DNA of 64,000 nucleotides, from the NCBI GenBank assembly GCA_013365365.1, contig JABVXU010000158.1, forward strand, positions 47,580 through 111,579, read 5' to 3'. This stretch comes from Cruorifilaria tuberocauda. Its lineage: Eukaryota; Nematoda; Chromadorea; Rhabditida; Onchocercidae. The notes under the pieces are model-generated. The model ran no database searches, was not told the origin of the DNA, and saw only the letters and a program-made list of their open reading frames with translations. This document shows, in pieces, positions 38,219-49,379 of this stretch; position 1 is the first letter of the stretch; every line of letters starts with the position of its first letter. A program made the translations under genes and the position numbers.

Positions 38219-40291
38219 CATCAACAACCACTCTAACAAGTAAAATTTTATGTCGATATTTTGCAAATAATATCTGTCGTGAAGGTTCCTCATGTGCATT
38301 TTCGCATGACCGCAGCTCTAAACCGGATCGAACATGTCGTTACTATCTTATTGGAAAATGTGCTTTTGGTGCTTCTTGCAGGTATAATGTTTCGTTCATT
38401 TTTGATTCAAACTAATATATTTTTAGCTCTTAAGCTAAATCAAATTGAAGCTAGAATGCTTTTGTCAATCCGTCGAAATGGTAGTAGAATCACAAAAACG
38501 TTGTGAATATTCGCGTAATATTGGCAGTTATATTTTACCTAGGACGGTACTTTTATAAAAGTGCGTAAACAAACATGTTATTTGTTAGCATAAAGAAATT
38601 CGACATGAATACATGTCAAATACATATCATACATGAAGCTTTTAATAGTGTAAAATGTTTCTCAGGTATGATCATAAACGACCGCCGTTAGATGGGATTA
38701 AGACAGTGAAAAACTTTCCTCATGTGACAGAAAATTCTAATTCAACCAAAGGTAATTTTTATTTCGACGGCACTACAAAAATTGAATAATTTCGTGGTAT
38801 TATTAAGGTCTACGTATGATCGCTAAGAAATGTGATATGATAGAGAAAAAAATAGTTATATTTATGTGCAAGAGTATTTAGCAAGAGAAGTTAATGAGAC
38901 CGATTAGTAATTGGTAATATAATATACAGATAACGTGATTATTCGTCATTTCAGTGATAAAAAATGGTTGCAACAGTGATGAAATAGCAACAGCAACAGC
39001 AGCAGCAATTGTAGATCAAAATAAGCACGTGTTTTCCGTGGATGCAGCTGAATTTATTCCTTCCTGGAAAATTTCGGCATTGGGCGAAGTCAATACTGTT
39101 GCTTCCGGGTAGGTGAATTATAGGGCTTTTGCAAAAGTTCTAAACATAAAGTAAACTAAAAAAATGTGAAGACTTTTGCAGATCGTTTCGGTCACTACCA
39201 CTATGTCCTTATTTCGAAACAGGGGACTGTGACAAAGGTGATAAGTGCCAATTCGTGCATGGCGATGTGTGCGATCTTTGTAATGTTCCATGCTTACATC
39301 CAGTGGATACAGAACAGCGCGCACAGCACCGACGAGAATGCATGGACGCTCATGAAGCTGCCATGGAAGAAGCGTTTGCTGAAGCACGTTCAGCTGGTAA
39401 AGTATGTGGTATATGTATGGAAAACGTTAGGCAAGTTAATATTTGTCATCTTTTGCTAAACATTTCTTTAACTAAACAATTCTAAGTGAAAGGAGAGATC
39501 TTTTTTATTTCAAGCATAAATAAAGTCAGTTTTGATTATATATATAGTTTTGAGTATGTAAGCATGAGAATATGTTTATTTTCAGGGAGATAAAGAGACG
39601 TTTTGGAATTCTGGAAGGTTGCAAACATTGTTTTTGTTTGGACTGTATTCGTCAGTGGCGCAGAAATCAGAATGATCATTTCGAAAAAAAAACAGTTCGC
39701 AGTTGTCCTGAATGTCGCACTCATTCAGATTTTGTCATTCCCGGTTTGTTATTCGCACTATGTTTTTATTTATTAATCCGTTAAGAAAATATTTTCGTGC
39801 ATTTTATAATTATTTTTCTTTAGAAAGACGACGTTGTAGACTAAGTTTCAACGAAATATTTCACATTTTTTGAAAAGGAAAAATGCAAAATGTATATGTT
39901 GCAGCCACATACTGGGTTGAGGATCAAGCTGATAAGGATGACCTAATTGCTAGATTTCGTGAAAATACAAAACAGAAGCAATGCAAATATGTAAAAGAAG
40001 GGTATATCGATGATTGTCCATTTGGTAATAAATGTTTTTACAAGCATGAACTGCCAGATGGTACCATCGTGGAGGGCGATAGCCCACGAACTCTTCAAAG
40101 GTTCTCGTATACAAAGTTACTTTCATTTATTGTTTCAATTTATTTTTATGGAAAGATGATGATGTATGACGTTTTGCAGACGAAGACGCCCATTATATTC
40201 CGAAATATGGTCATTTTCTGATTCAGACTCTGAAGATGATTTTTCGAGAATTACGCAGGGCATTATCAGCCAAGCATTCAGTCTTGTTTAG
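38219..40291 (+). CDS. lep-2: Makorin-type RING E3 ubiquitin ligase
   Basis: Exons: 38219-38381, 38666-38751, 38955-39108, 39182-39430, 39586-39743, 39905-40100, 40180-40291; phases agree throughout and give about 371 residues plus an unresolved N-terminus. The makorin order is complete: C3H-1 (CRYFANNICREGSSCAFSH), C3H-2 (CRYYLIGKCAFGASCRYDH), a spacer with AAEFIPSWK, C3H-3 (CPYFETGDCDKGDKCQFVH), the makorin Cys-His box (CDLCNVPCLHP to HRREC), the RING (CGICMENV, CKHCFCLDCIRQW, CPEC) and C3H-4 (YIDDCPFGNKCFYKH). The tail is acidic (SDSDSEDD). Such proteins bind RNA and ubiquitinate targets; the C. elegans makorin LEP-2 acts in juvenile-to-adult timing. The intron after 39430 uses a GC donor. 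The start lies upstream: the short ATG-containing piece at 38147-38167 has the wrong phase to join 38219. Confidence 0.93.
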
Positions 40292-41720
40292 AATCTTTTT
40301 GGAATATATTTATAACCCCATGCATTGTACTTATCTTTTGCAGTACTGAAGATTATTATTTTTCAGTACCTATAAATAGGAAGTCAGAAGTTGTCAAATT
40401 CAAGAAACGATTATCCTTTGTCATGAAGTTTCTGCTTGCTTCTTTTTGTTCCTATCTTATGGTAAACCAGCACCATCCTGTTTCTTCATACTGATTATCT
40501 ACTTGAGTCTGTTTCTTTTACTAATTATCTACTTAAGTCTGTTTCCTGTTTCATATTCTAACTACTAATGTGCTTATATTTCACTGGGTTTTGTACGGTA
40601 TTTCTTCTTGAATACTAGTTTTTTCATAACTATAGTATCACGATGTAATGTTTTTAGAAGCTTTAAATTGACTATATACTGTGCTTAAATTGTTAGGATG
40701 TCTTCGAGACCAGTGGTCTCTCTGCCGACTTATTAATCTATTCATTCGATTATCTGTGTCAAACTAACTGACTAATGACCTAGTATTTGTTATTGGTTTC
40801 TGATGAAGTGCTGTTCCAGTTAAATCTGGCGTGCGTATTTTAAGGTTAGATTTACTTTTAAAAAATTTTCGGTAGATTTTCTCTCATTCATTTGCTTGAA
40901 AGTAGTATTGAGCTGGACAATATTTCCAAAGGTTTCAAGTAAACGTAGATTTTTCACCGCATTTAAATAAACTGCTAGTAAAAACGGATGTTTCGGACCA
41001 TAAAACGCTTAACCATATAAATCATATAAGTGAATTCAGCAAACTAAGAAACGTATAGCATTTTGAGCTTTCGAGAGACTGATATATGCCTGTTTGAAAA
41101 TACGGTCGCACATGCTGGTTTTGATAGCACACTGGCAATTTGGGAAAAAGATGTGAAGGGCTAATGTTATCCTATCAGATATAATCCACTATAATCCCTC
41201 TGTTGCTCTTAGTTCAAATTCAACTGCATTGATTGGAAAAAATGCTTAATTTGATGTGATGGGCAGTACTCAATTCTTCAGTCTGAAAGTTTTCCATTTC
41301 CCGACGTATACACTTGGAATCATGGTGTTCATGATGACTTCATTTGGAAGTGTCAGGGCAATTCTCTATTAGAAGTTACGTTTTTCTTTCAATCAGCTGA
41401 TTCCAATTATATAGGTGAGGTAAATAAGAAGCAATTGAAATTAATTTCAACTGCACTGAACTGTGATGGATTGTTGGATGTTTCTTTCCGTTGACTGATT
41501 TTGAGCTCATGCTGTTGATTCCCTCGCAAAGATTTTTTGCCAACTGTAACAGTAAGGACCAACGACCATCTTCAAAAAGCGATTAATATCTGTTCCTTAA
41601 ATTAGTGATAAAGGAATTTATTGAAAATGGAATTCAGTAATGATAAGTGAGTAAGAAGAAGTGAAATGTGACGTGGAATTTCCAGGATTATTTCAGTTTC
41701 TGTTAGATATATAAAAGTTC
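40292..41720. other. Spacer between makorin and the SPIN90-like gene
   Basis: No coding frame of note. It contains the 3' UTR of makorin and, at 40491-40545, a direct repeat listed separately. A polypyrimidine/TTTCAG acceptor just before 41700 may be the trans- or cis-splice site of the next gene. Confidence 0.5.
40491..40545. repeat. 25-bp direct repeat
   Basis: Copies at 40491-40515 and 40521-40545, separated by five bases, differ at two positions (CTGATT/CTAATT and TTGAGT/TTAAGT). They lie about 200 bases after the makorin stop, so probably in or near its 3' UTR. Confidence 0.85.
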
Positions 41721-43763
41721 ATGTATGTCCCGGTATTGAACAGCAAGGAAAAGGCTCGAGAATTGATCGATATCGTTCGAGAACAAACTGATGCTCCTAT
41801 AGGGACATGTATAAATACTGTATCGATCATTCTCAGTAGTTTATTGCGAGATTCGCCAGATATATATAGCCTTCATTTTATAAAAAATGATTTGGAAAAA
41901 GACGATATAATCGACGTGGATGATTGTTATGATGCGAAAGTATTGAAGCAGCTCATCACCAACATAACAAATTATATTGCTGATAAATGTCAGGTATGGA
42001 TGGCATTAATTTATTGTTAGTAATGGTCATAGCGTTGTATCGCTTCAAACAAAAGTAAAGCCTGAGCTGTAGGATAGAGGAGAATATCATATATTCATTG
42101 CATAATAATTTTGCAGTTAGATTGGTCTATTCGGAACGGCGAAGCTACGATAGTGAAGTCTCTGCAGCAGTTTTCTGGATTTCTGGTAACTTAATAATAC
42201 AGCACTGGTCTGTGGTCTTATGGTTATGCATCGAAATTTCAGGCCTTCCAAATTGAATTTGATTATAGTTCAAATACTGAAAAATTTACTGGCAATTTGC
42301 TCAACTCTGTCTGTCTTTAAGAAAAAAAATTTAATATAACATTTGGTAAAGAATTGTTTTGTGAAATTTAAATTGCAGAGAAAAGCTGATATGCGAGTAT
42401 GTATGAAACGTTTTCGTCAGGACGATTATACCTTCATTGAACAGCTCGTTTCACTTTACCAGATGGTATGTTTTCATTCTCAATTAATTTAATATAAAGA
42501 TAGTTTTTACAAATCGAGAAAAAATTCTTTTCAAAGCTCTTCATTTACAGAATTTCGTACCATTTCTGTCCTTTAGGAGCTGAAGAAATCAGTGCGCATC
42601 GAACTGCTTTCGACATTTCACTCACTTTGCTTGTTGGATCGGTCAGTTATAGTAATGCTACTTTGTGGACAATTACCAGTATTACTAGTGTTACAAAATA
42701 ATTTCTGTTTACCACTCACCGAAGTTGATATATCAACTTTACAGCTGCTTTCTGTGCTGTTTTCAACTGGCGAAAAATTCCCAACTTCACATTACGGTTT
42801 CCTTTGTTTTCATATTCACACTTTTTCTCATTATGTTCATGGTGTTATCATCAAACCCGTAATTTAATTCATTCAAATTTATTAAATTTTTTTGGGGAAT
42901 AGATAGCTGCTAACATTTGTAACTGATAAGGGGATGACATTACAACTTTTTCAGTTTTTACGGACTATTGTTGTCAGGTATTCTTTTTCAGATGTTCTGA
43001 ATTTGGAATTCTTAACGAAGATAGTCTCGATAATGGAGGATTTTGCAGAAGCCTTTCAATTCATTTTATCATTCAATTTCCATTTTGAATCAAATGAAAG
43101 TACTGTTATTCAGGCTTTGCACAAAAATCCCCCACTTACATTTGGTCAATTACTCACAATGCAATTGAACCGATGCAGAGCTGACAATAAAGGTAGGCTC
43201 TACATGTGATCCAAAATATCTATGACATTCTTTATTTCAAAAGTTCAGTCACAAAATTGTTGTGATCTATTTTCTTCCCAAGTAGAATGCTGAGTTCAGT
43301 GAGAATCTTTTCGTAACGCTAATTTTTACTTGGATTCGTTATTCAGATTTGCGCGCAATTAAATTGCTGATGGACATTTTTTGTATGTCAGATGACCTCA
43401 TCGCGATTCTTTTTTATGATAACGATTTAAAAGTTCTTTATGGGATTCTGTGTCAGGATTTGATCGATACAAACCAATCACAGGTACAGACGGATATGTC
43501 AACAAATCCCTAAAATTTGTTCCTTGCTACTGCTAATTATTTTTGATAAAATTTGAAATTAAAATATTTAGAAAATGGCAATGATACTACAAATAATGAA
43601 AAATGTGGAAGTAATAAGGCGATGCGAATTCAGCCAAGAAGTATATGCATTATTGAAAACTTTTCTTCTGACTCATGAAGTAGAAGTGGAGTTGAAGCAC
43701 TGTGCAGAATTCATCCTGCAACAGGTCACCGAACAGCATACAAATTCACTCCTTACAATGTAA
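41721..43763 (+). CDS. SPIN90/NCKIPSD-type leucine-rich domain protein
   Basis: Exons: 41721-41993, 42117-42185, 42379-42465, 42577-42796, 42992-43192, 43347-43483, 43572-43763; phases agree and give 392 residues. Recognised from the armadillo-like leucine-rich domain of SPIN90/WISH/Dip1: RIELLSTFHSLCLLDRSVIV, LFSTGEKFPTSHY, the FILSFNFHFES block and a helical C-terminus (CAEFILQQVTE). In the family this domain binds Arp2/3 complex and makes it nucleate unbranched actin filaments. Vertebrate SPIN90 has an N-terminal SH3 domain and proline-rich linker; here the protein begins almost directly with the helical region (NSKEKARELIDIVREQ), which resembles the fungal Dip1 layout. An unseen upstream exon could still add an SH3. 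A TTTCAG acceptor shortly before the ATG is consistent with a leader splice site. AATAAA lies at 43966-43971. Confidence 0.8.
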
Positions 43764-46700
43764 TGTTTGACATACCAGATACGTACTATAATCTGCTTTT
43801 TGTGTTTCAAATATTAATGAAAATGTTTGTTGTCAGTTGTGACATCTCTTGTTGCAAACTTCTGATCTATATTGGCTTCACATGATGTGATTTGGTTCAG
43901 GATTCAATCCATCGGGCGGTTAAAAAAGGGAGCAAAAATATTGTAACATACTAACTTCGAGCGACAATAAAGTAGGATTAGTTAGAGTGTGTTAGAAGTG
44001 CTAGATCAATACCTTCCAACCGATAGTTATCCAGAATCGCCGTTAAAAGGAAGATTTGTTCAACTATTCCCGAATATCATCAGTTTGCAGTAAAGTAGGC
44101 ACCAAAAAAGCATTAAAAAATTGAGTCGAAGTTATTTATTCATCACAAATGATATATCACAACTGCTCGAGACATTTGATGTTTGTTGTATATGTCTTAT
44201 AAGTATGGTAATTATTATTGTAATTTATAAAGGATGATAATTATTGCCAAATATCAAATCAGTCAAGAGTTGAGTGCAGAAAGTGCAGTTTGAATGGCTT
44301 TTGGCGGAAAATCCAATACACGAAATTCACTTATGAATAGTTCCAGAATGTGATTATTTCTTGCAAATTAAAAATATGAAATTACAAATTGTTGTGTAAT
44401 TACAAACATTTTAAAAAGAGATGTGAAGAAAATTCCTTGTAGCGGCAATTAGTGCAAAAATTCTCTCACAGATTAAAATGCCTTAATCTGTGCAAAATTG
44501 CTCGCAGAAATGATTCAAAATTAGAAAAAACCACAAATAAGGAACCTTGTAGCAGTTTTGTTAGCGTGGTTCAGCACGACATATTCGAAAATACAATCAG
44601 AAAGTAACCATGTACAGACTTCTACAGTCTTGTTGATTCGGAAACATTGGATATCATTCCATCCCGATTCTATAACTTTTTGGCCTCGTTGGTCTTTTTA
44701 ATGTTGCGATAGTGATAACGATTTTGTAAATTTAAACGCATCAAAGAAGATTTTCTTCTCCTTATCACAGCCTAGAGGAATTTCAGGTCAATCATCGCTT
44801 TCTTATGTTATGGATCTGGCTAGTGTGATGGGCATTATTTCTGGTAGTTTCCGATTCACAAATGTTAAACAAATAAATATTCCTGATTTATCATGTTTCA
44901 TAAAATCTGAAACTTCATCTTTAAAATAACAAAATATCACCATGCTCTTTCGCAGATATGTTTTTACTTCTGGAAGTTACATCACCGTTTGTTACTGTGC
45001 AAGAGAAATTAAGCTAAAATAAGCTTGAGCGTGACCAAAAAGGAAACAGTTGATAAGCCGAAGAAGAGATAATCAACTTGAAATTTGATATCAAATATCT
45101 TCAAAAGCATATTGAACTCCGATGCGTACAGGATTCTATCATTGCACTGTTAACACTGTCAACGATGTCCATAGTACATAGCGATTAAATGAGCCGGACG
45201 TCAAAAAAATCTCATGATTCTTGATGAGGTTGAAATTAAACACGGATGCTATTTCAGAATTCCTTCTTCGCCCCACCAAGACTCTCGTTTGTTTATTTGA
45301 TAGGTTTACTTACTACTTTGGAAATGTTCCTCAATTATCGCCATCGGAAATTAATTCTGTCAAAGCACCTGAAATGTTGTGACCAACAGTTCAAGAATGG
45401 TGGTACTTCGAGTGTCACTCAGTTTAAATGCATTTACAATATTCGACTACCAGTCTTAAAAGAGAATAATCAACTTTTTGGAAGTCCACAAGAGAGGCAT
45501 TGTTTCCGCAACACCAATGAGGGAGTAATAAGCTTTTATGTTAAATAATGTTAATCTTTTCAGAATTAAAAAAGTGTCTACTTTTTTGACTAAATGACAC
45601 ATATTTGACAATACTTTTTGTGAAGAGAGCAGTTTAACTTTTATTCACTGTTTTATACCTGTTAGATCTAGCTAATTGGAGTTTTGTAAGAATTTTAAGT
45701 CTAAGAGCAAGCAACAAAAACAATCATCGTGTTTCTTATTTTTATACACTCATAAAATGAAACATTGACATGCAGCAAAGATGAGTGAGTAATTGTCAAT
45801 TTTAAAGAATCCAATTTCCTTCAGTTGGTGATTTTGATATAATACCACTGATGATACTCACTACACAACCACAATTTGTTGAATGAATTTAAAAAAAGAA
45901 GACAGTGAACTGAGCGATAAATGATATTCTTCATAAAAATTGCTCATCTATTTTTAATAAAAACAACATATTGCACACAACTCAATTTATTTGGTATCAT
46001 ACTGCGTAGTACTCGTTCCTCTCTTATCGTTAAAAATGTCTAGATGATGTAAGATAATGTGCAGAAAGTTATTCTGGTTGCTTCGTATCAAATTTGTACT
46101 GAGGGTCAAACTTCCAGTGCTGGAAATCGATAACCATTAACAGTGTGGTAAATTTTTTTTTAACAGATAAAGCGTTGATATGTCCATGGGCGAATGATGA
46201 CTTCGAAAAAAAGGAGCAAAACAACAAAACAACAATACGCGAATTTTATGAATGAACCTAAATTTGCTTATTGTAAGACTGGAATTTTTCTTAACAATGC
46301 AAATCCAATGAAACACCAATGTGGAATAAGTTCCTTTGAAACCATACTGATCAGAACAGTCTGCTACGAATTTATTCTTAACTGATTCATTCAAGCATGA
46401 ATCATACTCTTTCAATGACTTTCTCTTCCGTGTACATCGCTGAATTTCTTTTACTTACAGCTTTTCAGGCGTTTGTGAGCTCCTGGAACTGCTAGCACAG
46501 CAAGAAATACGGTTAGCAGTATGATACTTCATTAATAAGCTCTCGTTTGCTGGATTAGTGCTGAATTTAAATAACTACCCCCATATTTCCCTACCTATCA
46601 TAACAACAGAAAAATCTCCAAGTAATGTCGAATTATCTAAGATTTATAGGGATTATCATCTCACGCCTCGAACCTTCATACACATTTGACAAACTTCAGA

Positions 46701-49379
46701 TCTATTTCCCAGCAATATGGAAAAAAATAATGAACGCCAGTTAATAACCATTACGGGGTGAGAAATAAATCAGGAATTTCAACTATTCAAATACAATTCA
46801 TCAACCAGAATTTTTTTTAAAAAAAATGCTCTACCCCAACAAGAAGCATTCGTTTTAAAGCTTTATTCAATATATTCTTTATCTGTGAATGAAAAAGAAC
46901 AGAAATTTTCCATAGCTCTTAACAGCAAATTAAAATGCAGAATGGAGCCAGCCCGCAAACCTATACAATTATGATCTATTTAGAAAGGAACGCAAGAAGC
47001 AGCAAAAAGAATCCCATGGTCCTGTCTTTTTACTACTATAAACAAATAGGAAAAAGATCTTGCTTCTGAAATAAACCAGAATTACCTGATGTTTTTCAGG
47101 TACTTCTTTACATATGGACTAGTTTTTCTGCATTCCATTACTAAGAGAAGCAACAATAAGCATCAGAATGGAAATCTCGATTATCAATGAAAGCACATTT
47201 GCAAACATTCATGGAGAGGAAGTTTCGCAATCCATTTGGCGGCAGCTTGAGTGGATGCTGCGTACATATCAGGGAAATTTATGATTTTTATTTCCGATCA
47301 TTTTGCACAGCTTAATTACTTACTTCGTTTTTGCTGCTATCTATCATTCGAAGAGAAACTTTAAATTTCCTGATTTTCATCCTTATGCGATCGCTTTTTT
47401 ATTCTCAAACCGTACGAGTAGATGAAATCATACAAAACTAGCCGTAAGCTAATAGAGATATTCGGAGGCGTTTTCTAGCACGATTGCAATGCAGTGCATC
47501 ATCATCATTCATTGCACACTTGTTGACGAAACGTGGTAACTGTGATTCTTCCTATCATCTGTATATAAAAATAAGGGCTTGTTATGGAAGTTTGTTTCAG
47601 TTGATTTTTGATTTTGATTTATAGACACTTTATTTACGAAGTTTTGTTCCTTATATGAAGTTGGTAGAACAGTTCCTCGTTTATTTGGAGATTTACTATG
47701 TAATTCTTTTCAAAAATTCATCATTTGTTATAAAATTGAGAAAGTTTAATTTTGTTTTTAGTTAGCAGATCCAACTTTTCCACATAACTTCAGGCTTCTC
47801 AGTCGTTTCCTGTAAAGGCGCAACTGCTCTCTCCAGTTCTGCTATTGCTATAAACACGAAATGAAACGATCTATGGGAATCAGTCACTACAAGTAGCAGA
47901 CAAGACCGCTCTACGTTCTACAATTCTTCTCTTTCGAAAATACCGCTGTGTTATCTCTGCCACATGCTTTAAGTATTATACTAAGTACAATTATTTCAGT
48001 TATTAGTCCTCAATATTACTGTCCGAGTATCTCACTAACTGGTATATTAGAGAAACAAAAAGACTATTTGTTTTGTCAAAGTTTAACTGTCAGCTCTCAT
48101 GGTCATGCTAAGGTCACTGAGATAATCTAAGTGAAATAGAAGGCGAGTATAGGAAAGTAACGTTGGAGAGCACTTGCAAACTGGAAAGGAAGAAAAGAAT
48201 TAACGAGGTAAGATAGCGTGCACGAACTGTATCAAAGCTCAAAAACTGCAGAGTCCTCAACCTACAGCAAATTTCCATTATGTGATCCATACGACGAAAC
48301 CATTAATGTCATTCAATGGTTCAACTGAATTAATGTCTCGGTTTCGAACGCGAACGGTACAACTGCGATGATTTTTTACAACCACTCACCGATCCCTTTT
48401 AATTTGAATAATGAATTTTTGATAAATCGGACTTTGAGGTGGAGTATGTAGAAGGTACGGCAGAACCCACCACGAATACACCACTCCCCATCATCCATTT
48501 CCTATCCGACTTACTCCCTACAACCATTGTATTCACCCAGCCCCTCCTCTCCCGATTGCTCTAGTGACGAGTACATTATGTTGTTCGAAGTTTACGAATG
48601 CATACCCGTACGGGTAAGGGTGTTCGTCACGTCCAGTGGACAATCATTTTTATGCGCTGCATGTGCGAGTTTACGCGAAGGTTAGGATGACTTGAAGTTC
48701 AGGCAAATGATTAGTTAGGATAAGGAGGAAGTCACGTATATGTGTGCCATAGAGCAATAATGAAAATAAATTTTCACCTTTGTCAGATTGAAATCACAGT
48801 AGGGAAGTATAATGAGGGAATAAGGAGCTTGATTTCTGATGGCCATTACATGTTCCGTTAACTTGGTGATAGTTGCTGAACACAATCATTTATCTATCGT
48901 ATCTGAAAGCGACGATGATTCTTCACCTGCCAGTGGTTTGTTTATGCGCACAGTCGTAATTTTATGTCCAATACAGTGCTGATATCATAAATGGGCTATT
49001 CGTATCGTCTTCCCTTCAATGGCGGTAATACACATATTGCTTGGGAAGAGGAATTGGTTGCTCAGCGCATATTGGTAAGAGAACAGGTTTATTTCAAACA
49101 ATTATTGCATTGAAATGTCCTCACCAATCTTCTAACGATGTTATGAACTTTTGCAAGTGTCCTTGGGAAGGGACTTCGCATTTCTATACTGAGTAACTCA
49201 AAGAGTGGGTGGCGCGTGTCCTAGGTCACACGAAGTTTCACTTGTACATTTTCTCGGATGACCACTCTAATGCATGCTGTTTTTGTCAAAACATCTGTCC
49301 CACTCATATCTGTAAACTGAGTGGATATCAAGTTTCTTTCATCAAAACTATCAAAGGTTTACCCTTCGACAATTTTCAG
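43764..49379. other. 5.6 kb without a convincing gene
   Basis: AT-rich spacer between the SPIN90-like gene and PDK1. Two fragments resemble exons. One is a 28-codon ATG frame at 48991-49074 ending in a good donor (TTG|GTAAGA); it would be the natural first exon of pdk-1 but its phase (0) does not match the acceptor at 49380 (needs 1). The other, near 46462-46521, is too short to judge. Nothing else stands out. Confidence 0.45.

Noticed and set aside
46462..46521. Short exon-like frame GVCELLELLAQQEIRLAV after a good acceptor
   Set aside because: About 20 codons with a stop and no partner exon; too short to support.
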